Notes under the pieces: model-generated | What the model was told of the DNA's origin: nothing | What the model saw: only the letters and a program-made list of their open reading frames with translations | Databases searched by the model: none | From: Vibrio tetraodonis | Lineage (GTDB): Bacteria; Pseudomonadota; Gammaproteobacteria; Enterobacterales; Vibrionaceae | Assembly: GCF_003350295.1 (NCBI RefSeq) | Contig: NZ_QLYY01000005.1 | Coordinates: 124,001 to 188,000 of the forward strand | Length of the DNA: 64,000 bases | Direction: 5' to 3' | Translations under genes and position numbers: made by a program | In this document: in pieces, positions 17,127 through 26,847 of the stretch | Numbering within the stretch: position 1 is the first letter of the stretch | How the letters are laid out: each line of letters opens with the position of its first letter

Positions 17127-18347
17127 TTAAGCATTACTTGAGCTTAACGTTCTTATCAGCGCCATGGCCCTAGAATCAGTCTCAAATTTTTCCCTACTTG
17201 GCATTAAGGTCTTTCTATCCGTCAAACTGTCTACCACGGATTGATGTCCAAGGCTCTTATCCCCTTTATTTAAAGTGATAGAGTACACATGATCAGGCGT
17301 AACACTTGCTTTCGTTACACTCGCAGCCTCAAAGCCAGCTTTTGTAGCCATGTCGAGCAGTTTTTCTTTTGAGAAGTACTCGGATGGCGTTTGCTCTTTC
17401 ATATAGGTGTTGTAACAATCAAGTAGCTTCTCTTTGGATATGTCTGGATCATTATCCATTTCCGAATAGAGTTCAGTGACCGCATGCATCAGATCAATCT
17501 CATGCTCGCTCAGCGCGCTGTTATGCTCTGAAATCGTAACCACACCACTCTTATCAAGCATATCTGATACCTGCTTTAGGCTGTTTTGCTGGGCAACCGA
17601 ACTAGGAAAATGATGCAAGGAATGCTGATACATAGCGACATCAAAAGAGGTACCATCCGTTAGGGGGTTTTTGGCTTTTTCTCCCGATACCGAACCTGTG
17701 TTTATGTCTGTACCATTGTAATAAATCGTTTTAACGGGTTCGTTTTTCCCTGCATCGGGAAGCGCTACAGATCGACTGTTTTGATCCCAAGATGTCTCCG
17801 TTTGAACTTCTAGAACATAAGGTTCAACAGGCTTGCCTGTTAGGTCACCTAAGTGCTTAGCTACAAAGTGGGTCAGCTTACCGTCATTACCACCAATATC
17901 GACAATTCTAAGCGACGTCTTACCACTACCAAGATTAGGGTTTGCTGCGATGATCATCTTGGCGATATCCATACCTTTATTACTCAGGTGTTGATTTGGA
18001 TCGCCACCAGAGGATACTCGTGACTCATTCGGAATCCTTAAATACCAGTCATGAATGCAGTCAATAAATTTTTTATTTGGTATATCGCCCTGATGATTAG
18101 AGCAAATTTTCTGTAGTCGCGTCATTAAGTCGGCCTTATCGGCTTGGCGAATCGCTCCGAACTCATTATCTGAGTGATAAGTCATCGCATACATAAAGTC
18201 CTTATTCCGGCCTATATTAGTGACATGCTGTTTTAACAGGTCGCCGATAAAAGTAGGGCTTCTTGTCTCGATTTTGGTTGAAGAGGCGTCAACAGATGAT
18301 TGAGCCTGAGCAGACGAGTGTGCAGTATTTAAATTTACAGTATTCAT
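17127..18347 (-). CDS. Stand-alone SAM-dependent methyltransferase with effector-like N-terminus
   Basis: 406 residues from the ATG at 18347; a TTG at 18395 would add 16 residues. The first ~35 residues (MNTVNLNTAHSSAQAQSS onward) are rich in Ser, Thr, Asn, Gln and Ala and lack a signal peptide, as is common for secreted effectors. Residues ~140-290 look like a class I methyltransferase: motif I is LRIVDIGGNDGKLT and a later acidic/aromatic stretch reads FDVAMYQHSLHHFP. The substrate is unknown. The gene is a lone transcript with AT-rich flanks beside the T6SS locus and has no obvious immunity partner. It could be a type III or type VI effector targeting host cells, or a metabolic or peptide methyltransferase; sequence alone cannot decide. 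Confidence 0.6.
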   Translation of the reverse strand: MNTVNLNTAHSSAQAQSSVDASSTKIETRSPTFIGDLLKQHVTNIGRNKDFMYAMTYHSDNEFGAIRQADKADLMTRLQKICSNHQGDIPNKKFIDCIHDWYLRIPNESRVSSGGDPNQHLSNKGMDIAKMIIAANPNLGSGKTSLRIVDIGGNDGKLTHFVAKHLGDLTGKPVEPYVLEVQTETSWDQNSRSVALPDAGKNEPVKTIYYNGTDINTGSVSGEKAKNPLTDGTSFDVAMYQHSLHHFPSSVAQQNSLKQVSDMLDKSGVVTISEHNSALSEHEIDLMHAVTELYSEMDNDPDISKEKLLDCYNTYMKEQTPSEYFSKEKLLDMATKAGFEAASVTKASVTPDHVYSITLNKGDKSLGHQSVVDSLTDRKTLMPSREKFETDSRAMALIRTLSSSNA

Positions 18348-18766
18348 ATCCAAACCATGTGGGGTAAACGGGATATACAGAAGAGCATCTATCAAAATTA
18401 ATTTCTATTGCAAAACGGCTTAACGATATAAATTTCATAAGGATTCCAAAAAGAGCATAGCCACGAAAATACACGAAGTAGCCTGAGAAAAAATAGTATG
18501 GCTTATCACGGTATTATTATGCTCCAGATTAAGAAACTCATTTCTTTTCAACAAATTCCAAGTTATTAATATATTGATATAAAAGGTTTTTTGTTCATAA
18601 GGTGAGGAGTTAAACAAATAGAGAAGAAACCGCTTAAAGAATATGAATCATATGGTTAATAAGCGCTATTTATTGGATGGTTTTTCGACATTAGCGCTGT
18701 GCTTTGAGGTGTTGTAAAAAGGTCAAAAAACCTAATATAAATCAACGGAGGATCTGGGCTTGCCCG

Positions 18767-18794
18767 GCCACACTAAGCTCATGCTTAGTGTGGC
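18767..18794. terminator. Perfect 12-bp hairpin in intergenic DNA
   Basis: GCCACACTAAGC pairs with GCTTAGTGTGGC around a TCAT loop. The plus strand continues TAAGATGGTTTTTA, a weak T-run 9 nt after the stem. No gene reads into it from the plus side, so it may be a remnant terminator, part of a small RNA or a protein-binding palindrome. Confidence 0.4.
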
Positions 18795-18914
18795 TAAGAT
18801 GGTTTTTATACGCTGAGTCAATTCGTTACTTCCTAGACAGGCGATACGCTTTAATCATGCTGTTTAGTATCTTAGAAAGTAAGTTTCCCCAGTATTGTAT
18901 TAGCAAATACGGTG

Positions 18915-18948
18915 AAAAAACCCAATGTTGAATTCACAGCATTGGGTT
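18915..18948 (-). terminator. Rho-independent terminator of the MIX/OmpA-domain operon
   Basis: On the minus strand AACCCAATG pairs with CATTGGGTT around a 12-nt loop and is followed by TTTTTTC. It lies about 30 bp after the stop of the 1538-residue gene. Confidence 0.8.
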
Positions 18949-18975
18949 TGGAAACTATCACTTATACGAACTGGG

Positions 18976-21900
18976 CTATTGGCTTTCAATCCATTGATTA
19001 ATCAGGTCAAGCTGCTTGTCTGAAATCGTTTCAGAGTCACCTTCTTTTGCTTCTAACCAACGAATAGCTGGCAAAATATCTGAGTATCTTTGCTCATAGG
19101 TCTGTGCAATAGTTCGCTTTGTATAGTAATTATCTTTTTCCTCAATCTGGATAATTTCCTTGGCACCACGGAGAACATCATCACTACACATGTACCATGT
19201 TTTGGGGATATGGTTTCGATCAAATGAATGAAGATTGACCTTAAGTTTATCAGACTCAGCATTTAATCCTGAACCCATCGGGCCAATAAGCTCAAGTTTA
19301 AGTTCTAGGTAAGTAAACAAATTATCGGATAGCGTCTCTACCCGTTTGAACGGTTTCAGACCATGAACTTTCCTTCCCAACGCATTCACATACTCTGGCT
19401 TGAGAACTTGTGCATAAATGTCCGTCTCTTTGCCAAACCCATAACTGGTTACCACATGTTTTCTTAACTGATCAGGCTCCATGTCCAAATAGTATCGACA
19501 CAAAGATTTAAGACTACTAGAAAGCATAGGTTGTGATGGCTTACCACCGTCTTGCAAGGTAAAAGGTTCAAATGTCCACTTATCATCCTTCTCTACAATG
19601 CTTCCAATTCGATACAACTCGGTTTTACCCAAAGAAAAACGCTCTCCACCTGACACTCCCGGTATAAAATCAACACTGTTTGCCATATCGACTTCTCGTA
19701 ACTTAGCATCTACGCCAACCACTTTACCCGGCGCAAAGCCTGCGTTAGAGAATAATGTATCATCACAATGGCGAGTTTTCACGACAGCAAGGCAGGCGAC
19801 ATGTTTGCCCCAGTCAAAGCCTTTAACATCATCTTTGTAGTAATTGTTATAATCGGAGTGCTCTCCAGAGAGTCCTTTTTGCATAATCTGAAGCTCAACA
19901 ATCGGCTCATCAAACACTTTCGGGAACTGTGCCATGTCCGAGTCTGGCTGTGGTGCAAATAAGAAACTGTCAGACACTAATAAATGGTCCGCATGTTTAG
20001 GATCTTTACTATCTCCAAATTGGTACAACCTTGAAGGGCTCATAGTTAAGTTAAATATTGACGTATCCCATGGGCCCCAATTGTCATACGATATCGGCAC
20101 TAGTGACTTTTTAACACCTTTTATTCCCGCCAAATACTCATAGCTCATTGCCAGTTCGCCTGAGCGAACTTCTCTACCTTGCTCTTTAAACAGACTTTTT
20201 AAAAAATGGGCTTCAATTGAGTCGTTTAATAACCATGGCCGTGTACCTTTGATCTTATTGGCGCCAAACACATAAGACGGCTCGATAATCGCTCCCCAAA
20301 TTTGTTCACCTGAGCCTTGAGTGACTATACTCCGCTCACTTGATGTTAACTTGATTTTCTTAAGCAGAGGGGTGATATCACGCAAGTATTCAGAGCTTTT
20401 ACTGACGATTTTAGAGCCATTTAAAATGGTATCCACCACCTCTGAGTGGTTTAACCAACTCCATTTTGCTTGTGTTTCAATACCAACGCGGTGCAAAAGT
20501 TGGCGTTTTTCTTCAGGCACGGCTTGAATGGCCTTGTTATCTAACACCACAATGATCCTCACCTCATCGAATGGAGATAAAGAATCATACTGCTGCAAAT
20601 GCTCATGCAAAGGCAGCCATTCTTGGCGCGCACCTTCGCGCAATGTTTTCACCGAAATCGACTGTTTGGCACCTTGGTACAAAGCCTCGAGCTCATTAGT
20701 ATCAAATGGCACCCTAAACATATCGATCAACGCTTTGATGCTTGATGACGCGCGGTAATGAATTGGACAATATTGCATAAAAGGTTTAGGAGCATCATCT
20801 TGCTCATTGGATAGCCAATCATCCACGCTGTCATAGACAATACTCGCCCCAAGTTGGGCATAAGTAGAATAAGTACTGGCTTTGAGTAGTGATAGCTCTG
20901 CTTCAGCGTAATCTGAGTCCATATAGTATTCATCTAAATGAACCATACCAAAACCATTTTCATCTAGCTGCCATTGGTCTTTTAATAAAAATTTTTGGAT
21001 ATAACCATCAATATGTTGTTGTTCAACGCTAACCTCATCGCCACTCATTTGTTGGTAATTACGCTCAAGTAATAAACGACTTAAGCCATTCAACGCATGT
21101 GCCCGTTTATAATAACTCGCCTTCATCTGCTCGCTTAAGCTTTGTGAACCAAAAGAAAGCAGCTGTTCTTGAGAGACGAAGTTTTGATGTTGGATTTGCT
21201 CAAGGTTATTACGCAATTTCAGGGTGTCAGCATTCTCCGTACACAAATCATACAAATTCGAAACCAGCGATGAACCTTCTTTGGTCACCGTGTATAGGAA
21301 ATTCGCAGCCGCTCCCCAAGGCGTAATGGAAGCGGCATCAAGAGCAGTATCCAGCGCAAGCTCAATGGCGTCCAGCGTCGCTTTATCGAGCTTGAGTTCC
21401 TCAGCAATCGCCATTTGGCGCGCTTTTTCAACCACAGTAATTGCGCTGCGAGATAAGGGATAGTCCAATATGGCTTCAAAGTGAAGGATCATGTCAACAC
21501 GGCGATTGCGCCGTCTTTCCTGCTCTGAATCATTAGCAGCCAGTGGAGCTTGCTCTCCGTAGCCAATACTCTTAATACAGTTTTTCCATACCGCTTGGTT
21601 ACATGCAATACCCTCAAGAATGCATTCTCGTACAAAGTCAGCCCTGCGCTGTGACAAATCTTGGTTATAGTCAACTGAGCCTCTTGAGCAAGTATGACCC
21701 TTAATGGTAATAGGAATAGGCTGATCTAACTGAGACAGAATCTCACCCAATTTGACCAACTTTTCTCGTGCTTGTGTGCTGGCGAATTCACTACGATCAA
21801 AAGCAAAGGTGGTGCTTCTTAGCTCAAATAGATGTTGCCCTTGCTTAACTTGCGTATCGACGGTCACTTCATCACTATCACCCAGTGTAGGTAGTATTTG

Positions 21901-23592
21901 TTTAAGCTGTTCAAGCGCTTTCTTTTCTACTTCAGACAGCGCTTTTTTCTCCTTAAAATCTGCCAGCGCTTTCTGACCAGGCTGCTGCACGGTGGCCAAA
22001 TACTCAACCACCACAGTGTCAAGTTTCTTACTCGCTTTCGCATCCTTTTTATATGCATCAACCAGACTGCCGCCTTTCATCACGGCATCTGCAATTGAAA
22101 AGCCCTTGCCAACGTTTTCTAACACCTGCATATTCTGCATGAGTGCTCGCCATTGATGCGGGACTTCAACAAGGTTAATTTTATCTTTTAAGCCATCGAA
22201 TAAAATATTGCCTTTATCACCAAAAAGTTTAATCAGATCAATCGCTTTTTGGCCAAAGGCGGCATTATCTATTTCATAAGCTTTGCTCATGATGGCTAAT
22301 GAGGCGGCCGTGGCCCCAGCAATATTTTTTAACTCACTGTCTGCACTCGTGCCCATTGAAGCCGCCGCTATCTTAGCCACCGTTTGCCAGCTTAGCTTGT
22401 GCTGCATTGCCTGCGCCGCGCTTTCGACATAGGCTTTGTTCATTTGCACGCTATGCCATAACTGAGCAGCGATAGGTTTACTTTGTTCACTGGCGAGTGT
22501 TTCTGGTAAATCTGTCGGGCTTTGTTTAAGCTTTGCAAGTAAATCAGGGTATAGGTGAGGCGCTTGATTAAACAGCGCTTCTTCGACCGAGACAGGATCA
22601 CCGTTGACTAAAGCACTGCGACCAAGCGGGGTTTGGATTGGTAAATGCAATACGCGCTCACAAAAGCTGTGTTGCTCAACGTTTTCGTCTTTCCAAAATT
22701 CAAGGCCATCGTCATTGGTTATTGTTGTTAAATCAATATCAAAACGACAATATTGGTTGGCCTCTTTTAAGGCAAATACCGAATCCGACATCACCCAAAA
22801 GGTGGCGGCGTAGGTCTTTTCTTTTTTTCCTCCGATATCGTCAAAACTAACATCTTTTACTTGGCTGACTGCGGTTAAGTTGGTGTTGTTTCCGCTATTG
22901 CCGACAATGGTTAGCTGATCCGGAAAGTTAGACAGGGTAACGCTGGCACCTTCAAATAGCGCACTGGAAAACTGCACCACAATAGTAAATTGCTGCGGCA
23001 ATACCAGAGCTCTTACTGAGTTTAGCTGTTTTTGTGTTAATGATCGTTCCACTTCGCCTATGGATTTAGCGTAATTAGGGTCGCCGACCTGATCGCTGGG
23101 TATAATTTTATCAGTTTGAATGTTTTCAATTTTAGGTACAGGAAAATAGTTTTTTTCGGGCGACTGATTAGCATTGGATATCAAATCGTTGTACAAATTT
23201 GCCAGCCATTTTCCATCTTTACCTTGCTCGCTAAGTAAATGCACCGGCGCTAAATAAGGCGGGAAAAATAGCAGCCTAGGGTTGCCTGCTTCAAAATTGG
23301 TCGCCAATGCAGGGTTACCTTGCAATGGTAAGTTTTGACTGAGTTGGCCTGATTCAGGGGCGGTAAAGGCAGTGATTTTGCCCAGCGCATCACTAAATAA
23401 CAGCGATGCTTTGGCTGGGGTTTGGGTTTGTTTGCCCTCACCGTCGTAGCTTATTGTCACTGCGGCGCTGTCATCGGCGCGGGCAAAACAGATATTTGGT
23501 AGGGGGAAGTAACGACAATGAGGATCACGCGTTTCTCCTTGCGCAAGCTGGCCAAATAAGTAAATGCCAGAGATGGATTTAGAATTAGCCAC
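18976..23592 (-). CDS. 1538-residue protein with internal OmpA-like domain, third gene of the MIX operon
   Basis: Start is GTG at 23592 with AAGGAG 7 nt upstream, overlapping the previous gene by 8 bp. The first ~330 residues are beta-rich. A helical part with small-residue hydrophobic stretches follows (~400-560). Residues ~590-705 are an OmpA C-terminal peptidoglycan-binding domain: FAFDRSEF, ITIKGHTCSRGSVDYN, LSQRRADFV and RRRNRRVDM. The remaining ~830 residues match nothing I recognise. There is no signal peptide, so it would have to be exported by another route, most simply by the T6SS with the MIX protein. An internal rather than terminal OmpA domain, flanked by large unknown regions, suggests a cell-wall-anchored effector or a toxin carrier. 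No catalytic motif was identified. Confidence 0.65.
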   Translation of the reverse strand: MANSKSISGIYLFGQLAQGETRDPHCRYFPLPNICFARADDSAAVTISYDGEGKQTQTPAKASLLFSDALGKITAFTAPESGQLSQNLPLQGNPALATNFEAGNPRLLFFPPYLAPVHLLSEQGKDGKWLANLYNDLISNANQSPEKNYFPVPKIENIQTDKIIPSDQVGDPNYAKSIGEVERSLTQKQLNSVRALVLPQQFTIVVQFSSALFEGASVTLSNFPDQLTIVGNSGNNTNLTAVSQVKDVSFDDIGGKKEKTYAATFWVMSDSVFALKEANQYCRFDIDLTTITNDDGLEFWKDENVEQHSFCERVLHLPIQTPLGRSALVNGDPVSVEEALFNQAPHLYPDLLAKLKQSPTDLPETLASEQSKPIAAQLWHSVQMNKAYVESAAQAMQHKLSWQTVAKIAAASMGTSADSELKNIAGATAASLAIMSKAYEIDNAAFGQKAIDLIKLFGDKGNILFDGLKDKINLVEVPHQWRALMQNMQVLENVGKGFSIADAVMKGGSLVDAYKKDAKASKKLDTVVVEYLATVQQPGQKALADFKEKKALSEVEKKALEQLKQILPTLGDSDEVTVDTQVKQGQHLFELRSTTFAFDRSEFASTQAREKLVKLGEILSQLDQPIPITIKGHTCSRGSVDYNQDLSQRRADFVRECILEGIACNQAVWKNCIKSIGYGEQAPLAANDSEQERRRNRRVDMILHFEAILDYPLSRSAITVVEKARQMAIAEELKLDKATLDAIELALDTALDAASITPWGAAANFLYTVTKEGSSLVSNLYDLCTENADTLKLRNNLEQIQHQNFVSQEQLLSFGSQSLSEQMKASYYKRAHALNGLSRLLLERNYQQMSGDEVSVEQQHIDGYIQKFLLKDQWQLDENGFGMVHLDEYYMDSDYAEAELSLLKASTYSTYAQLGASIVYDSVDDWLSNEQDDAPKPFMQYCPIHYRASSSIKALIDMFRVPFDTNELEALYQGAKQSISVKTLREGARQEWLPLHEHLQQYDSLSPFDEVRIIVVLDNKAIQAVPEEKRQLLHRVGIETQAKWSWLNHSEVVDTILNGSKIVSKSSEYLRDITPLLKKIKLTSSERSIVTQGSGEQIWGAIIEPSYVFGANKIKGTRPWLLNDSIEAHFLKSLFKEQGREVRSGELAMSYEYLAGIKGVKKSLVPISYDNWGPWDTSIFNLTMSPSRLYQFGDSKDPKHADHLLVSDSFLFAPQPDSDMAQFPKVFDEPIVELQIMQKGLSGEHSDYNNYYKDDVKGFDWGKHVACLAVVKTRHCDDTLFSNAGFAPGKVVGVDAKLREVDMANSVDFIPGVSGGERFSLGKTELYRIGSIVEKDDKWTFEPFTLQDGGKPSQPMLSSSLKSLCRYYLDMEPDQLRKHVVTSYGFGKETDIYAQVLKPEYVNALGRKVHGLKPFKRVETLSDNLFTYLELKLELIGPMGSGLNAESDKLKVNLHSFDRNHIPKTWYMCSDDVLRGAKEIIQIEEKDNYYTKRTIAQTYEQRYSDILPAIRWLEAKEGDSETISDKQLDLINQWIESQ

Positions 23593-25009
23593 GGCGGTTC
23601 TCCTTCATTGGCTTGCAATCACCCGAAATAAAATGGCTGCCGACTTTCTCTATTTGGCACAGCCTTTTACAACCATTAAAATCGCGACGAGTCCATTTAG
23701 AGTCATTCGGCGTTTGCCAAAGTAACTCACATTTATCAAACTCTTCTTGGTAGTTAATAGCAAACGCCGATTTGTATTGACTATAAGTAGGTAAAGCGGG
23801 TAACTGTTGCACTAGGTCATAGTGGTTTAAGTCTGAGCTGATAGCTGGTGGAATATACAGTGAAAAACCACTCATATCATCACGCGGGTTAGGCAGCTTA
23901 TAAAAGTAACGCAGTGTGTCTATTGGTGATGACTCGTCTGGCTGCCGCTGGCGAGTCAAATTAGGGGTAAGCGATTCTCTGCCACTCAAAAGCCCAAGCT
24001 GAAGTGGGTAGCGAGTATCATCTGCCAGTAAAGCCGATTGGCTAAAATCATTAGCATTATAGGCGCGATAGCCCTCTGCTGTGTAGCAGCTATAGGCGCC
24101 GCCATCTTCACGCCAATAAATATAGTTTTCACGAATGCAGTCTTGCGGGTAAAACTCTGCCTGTTGGTAATTTTGCCAATCACCCACTTGATAACTTAAA
24201 TAGCTCGACGTCGCCGCCCGATTAAGATAACCCATATTGTAGCGAGTTTTGACTTTAACCAGTAGCTGAGCGCCATTATTCACCAGCCGTACCCACTTTA
24301 CTCTGTCTATTGCATGTTCATTACCATCCAGCCAAACCTTATTCACCTCAGGAGTATCAGGGTTTGGCAAAGCCAAGGGTAATAGGCTCCTCTTCATTGC
24401 CTTAGTGTCAAGCTGATACGCTTTACCAAGCTGAGACACATAGGCTTTGCTGCTATCTGGTAGCCAACCCCCAAAGTTACAGTCACCGCCAAAGCGCTCA
24501 ATTTGACGGGTTTTTAGATCCGCCAGGACGCAACCTTTTTGCTGAGCGAATAGTCCAGTATTAAACAGCATATAGCGGCCATTGGGTGAGCGCTGCACGC
24601 GCAGGTTTTTTGTCCAGCTAACCAGACCATTGACTTCGTCAGCGGTCAATAAGGTTTGTAAGTTGGTACCATCCAGATTCATGGTATATAAGCCCGCTTG
24701 TTTTTGGTTTTCCTCGACATAAATTTGCGTCATTATCTGCGGTTTATTACCTGGCTTGTCCCACTGTGCCAGCGGCGCGGTCCGAGGGTCAGACACCTTC
24801 AAATACCACCAAGCTAAAGCGGATGATTCACCGGGGCGCGAGTCAAGAAAAGAGACTGTTTTTTTAAGCGCTATATCGTATCTTGCTTGCTCGGCCTTGG
24901 CTTTGGCCCTTGCGTCTAACCATTGAGTCATTTGTGGGCTAAATACCGCGCCTGCACCAAGCCCCAATATCACCATGGCCGAGACGCCAAGTATAATTTT
25001 TTTGTTCAT
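23585..25009 (-). CDS. Membrane-anchored beta-propeller-like protein, second gene of the MIX operon
   Basis: 474 residues from the ATG at 25009, which overlaps the stop of the MIX gene as ATGA and has AGGAC at ~9 nt. One N-terminal membrane anchor (MNKKIILGVSAMVILGLG, ~4-24) is followed by a periplasm-facing domain. That domain has repeating TolB/PD40-like strands such as GLYTMNLDGTNL and VQRSPNGRYMLFN, which suggests a beta-propeller. Several Cys residues could form disulfides. Position after a MIX gene is where immunity genes are often found, and a periplasmic anchor fits protection against a cell-wall or membrane toxin. It may instead be a secretion partner. The order is unusual because another large gene follows it. 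Confidence 0.6.
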   Translation of the reverse strand: MNKKIILGVSAMVILGLGAGAVFSPQMTQWLDARAKAKAEQARYDIALKKTVSFLDSRPGESSALAWWYLKVSDPRTAPLAQWDKPGNKPQIMTQIYVEENQKQAGLYTMNLDGTNLQTLLTADEVNGLVSWTKNLRVQRSPNGRYMLFNTGLFAQQKGCVLADLKTRQIERFGGDCNFGGWLPDSSKAYVSQLGKAYQLDTKAMKRSLLPLALPNPDTPEVNKVWLDGNEHAIDRVKWVRLVNNGAQLLVKVKTRYNMGYLNRAATSSYLSYQVGDWQNYQQAEFYPQDCIRENYIYWREDGGAYSCYTAEGYRAYNANDFSQSALLADDTRYPLQLGLLSGRESLTPNLTRQRQPDESSPIDTLRYFYKLPNPRDDMSGFSLYIPPAISSDLNHYDLVQQLPALPTYSQYKSAFAINYQEEFDKCELLWQTPNDSKWTRRDFNGCKRLCQIEKVGSHFISGDCKPMKENRRG

Positions 25010-26679
25010 TTTGATAGTCCTAATTCTTCTCGCCATAGCGACATATAGTCATTGAGGTTATCCATAGCGGATTTTTCTTGTTCACTAGCCTCAGGAAGCG
25101 GCTCAAGCTCTGGCGCAGGATTTGCTGATTCAGACCAAGCCAACACTTGCTGAAATGTTAAGTCACGAAATACCACTTCAGAATGGTGTGTATGGCCCGG
25201 TGACGTGATTTGCAATGTAAATTTACCCTTAGGAGGAAAACCGCCCAGCTGAGCAGTAGCAAAATGCGGATTTGCTTCGCTATACTCTAGCACCTCGCTG
25301 ATCACCCAATCACTTTCACTATCAGAAACCACAGCATAATGAGTAATCAAGGTATTAAAATCCAGCAGGCCCGTTTCAACAGAAAGTACAAAACCACTAT
25401 TCTTACCGTCCACATAGGCGATCACCGTATTGCTTTGGTCGTAACTGCGCAGCACGACTTGTTTACCTGTTAGCCATGGCATATCGTCTTCACTGGTACC
25501 ATGCACCTTGGCGCTGGCCACATCTGAGGTAAATTCTTGCGCGCTAAACGCCTGTTGTTCGCTATAATGACCCAATTCATCCAAGGGTGTACTACTTTTC
25601 TCTAATAGAGCTGGATCCGATTCTAATAACTCTATCTGTTTGAATCGCTTCTGTTTTGGTGAAAACATGATCTTGAGCCCAGTCTCACCTTGCTGCACTT
25701 CTCCTGCCACTTTATACGGAACCCAAAATTGAGGCATCACTGCCCCTTCTGCAACACGTTCAATAACTTTAGGTTGTGGCTGGTTTTGTTCTTCTTTATA
25801 GAGGTTACGGTAATATTCTACGTCAATATCTTGATAGTAAGCTTTGTCTGTGATGGCCATTTCCCGCCACAGTTTTCCTTTCCAAAACACATAAATAAAG
25901 CCGCCACATAGCTCTGAGGCTTTGTCTTTATTTTGGCTTGAATCTAGATAGGCCAGCGGACGCACAGGCACCAAAACGGTTTCCCACTCTGGCATTTGGT
26001 GGTCTTCGTCTACCGGTGCAATATTTTCTGCCAAGAGTAAATTCAACGCCCTTGGCGCTCCTCTCATAGGGATAGAGAGATAAAGATTTCTCGGCTCAGG
26101 CTCTAGATTTTTGAACACAGACACGCTGCGATGGCTGTTATTTACATCTCTGCGAGGTTTTGCCAGCTTTTCTTTTTGTTTTTCAGTACTTGAGAGCGTT
26201 AAATAGGCCGCATTGCCCGGCCACTGGCCAGTAAACTCAACCACGATTTTTTTGTCTGGCGCAGGTTCAACGGGACTAAAGGATAGGTTTCGTGCCAAGG
26301 GTACATCGTCAGTTACCATGGCATAATTGGCTTTCACCACTTTCTTTTCTGGCTGAGCGGAAAGTTTATCCATGCGCGCCTTTAACGCAGGATATGCCTG
26401 AAGCTGGCTTTCTGAAAGTGGACTCCTGCGAGGAAACGACGACACAGCAACCCAATCAGCGCGAACAAGACGCTGTTTAATGGCGGTAAGTAATCGGTGG
26501 ATGTCTTTCTTCGCCGACTGAGGAAGACTTTCAGACAGAGGCTTGGGAAGCTGTCCGACCACGTCTTGAAGATTGCGCGTACGCGAAAGTTGCCCGATGC
26601 ATTCATCCGGCGACAGGATATAGTCTAACACGTCCCTAGAAAGTGTATTTCCCGGAACAAATTTGCAAATTAATTGCAT
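25006..26679 (-). CDS. MIX-motif protein, putative T6SS effector or effector carrier
   Basis: 557 residues from the ATG at 26679 (GGAGAAC 7 nt upstream; a start at 26694 is less supported). Around residue 256 the block ELCGGFIYVFWKGKLWREM matches the core hRxGhhYhh of the MIX (marker for type six effectors) motif, with the Arg replaced by Cys. It is preceded by VPVRPLAYL and followed by PQFWVPYKVAG, as expected of flanking MIX elements. There is no signal peptide. The C-terminal ~200 residues show no toxin fold I recognise, so the toxic activity may reside here or in the co-transcribed 1538-residue protein. It overlaps the next gene by 4 bp. Confidence 0.65.
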   Translation of the reverse strand: MQLICKFVPGNTLSRDVLDYILSPDECIGQLSRTRNLQDVVGQLPKPLSESLPQSAKKDIHRLLTAIKQRLVRADWVAVSSFPRRSPLSESQLQAYPALKARMDKLSAQPEKKVVKANYAMVTDDVPLARNLSFSPVEPAPDKKIVVEFTGQWPGNAAYLTLSSTEKQKEKLAKPRRDVNNSHRSVSVFKNLEPEPRNLYLSIPMRGAPRALNLLLAENIAPVDEDHQMPEWETVLVPVRPLAYLDSSQNKDKASELCGGFIYVFWKGKLWREMAITDKAYYQDIDVEYYRNLYKEEQNQPQPKVIERVAEGAVMPQFWVPYKVAGEVQQGETGLKIMFSPKQKRFKQIELLESDPALLEKSSTPLDELGHYSEQQAFSAQEFTSDVASAKVHGTSEDDMPWLTGKQVVLRSYDQSNTVIAYVDGKNSGFVLSVETGLLDFNTLITHYAVVSDSESDWVISEVLEYSEANPHFATAQLGGFPPKGKFTLQITSPGHTHHSEVVFRDLTFQQVLAWSESANPAPELEPLPEASEQEKSAMDNLNDYMSLWREELGLSK

Positions 26680-26847
26680 TTTAGTTCTCCACAACCATTA
26701 ATGTTTTTTGATTGCGGCAACAAGTTACCCCAAAGGGGTTAATTACGATTTGGCGATAGCCATTGTACGTATAATTGAGATATTTGCAACCTAATCAAGC
26801 TAACATAATTACCACTAAATTCTGAAAAATATACCGTACAGCGAGAT

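Larger units (their letters stand above)
18348..18975. other. 628-bp non-coding stretch between methyltransferase and the OmpA-domain operon
   Basis: AT-rich DNA with no convincing gene; short frames here lack ribosome sites or codon quality. It holds a near-perfect 12-bp inverted repeat at 18767-18794 and the operon terminator at 18915-18948. The methyltransferase promoter must lie just above 18347, but I found no clear -35/-10 pair. Confidence 0.5.

Noticed and set aside
18704..18931. 75-residue plus-strand frame over the 18767 palindrome
   Set aside because: No ribosome site, Cys/Arg/Trp-rich random composition, and it spans a hairpin and a terminator.
26717..26732. Possible sigma-54 promoter for the MIX operon on the minus strand
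   Set aside because: GG-N10-GC spacing is correct and TTGC is present, but the -24 block (GGGGTA) fits badly and the site is very close to the start codon.
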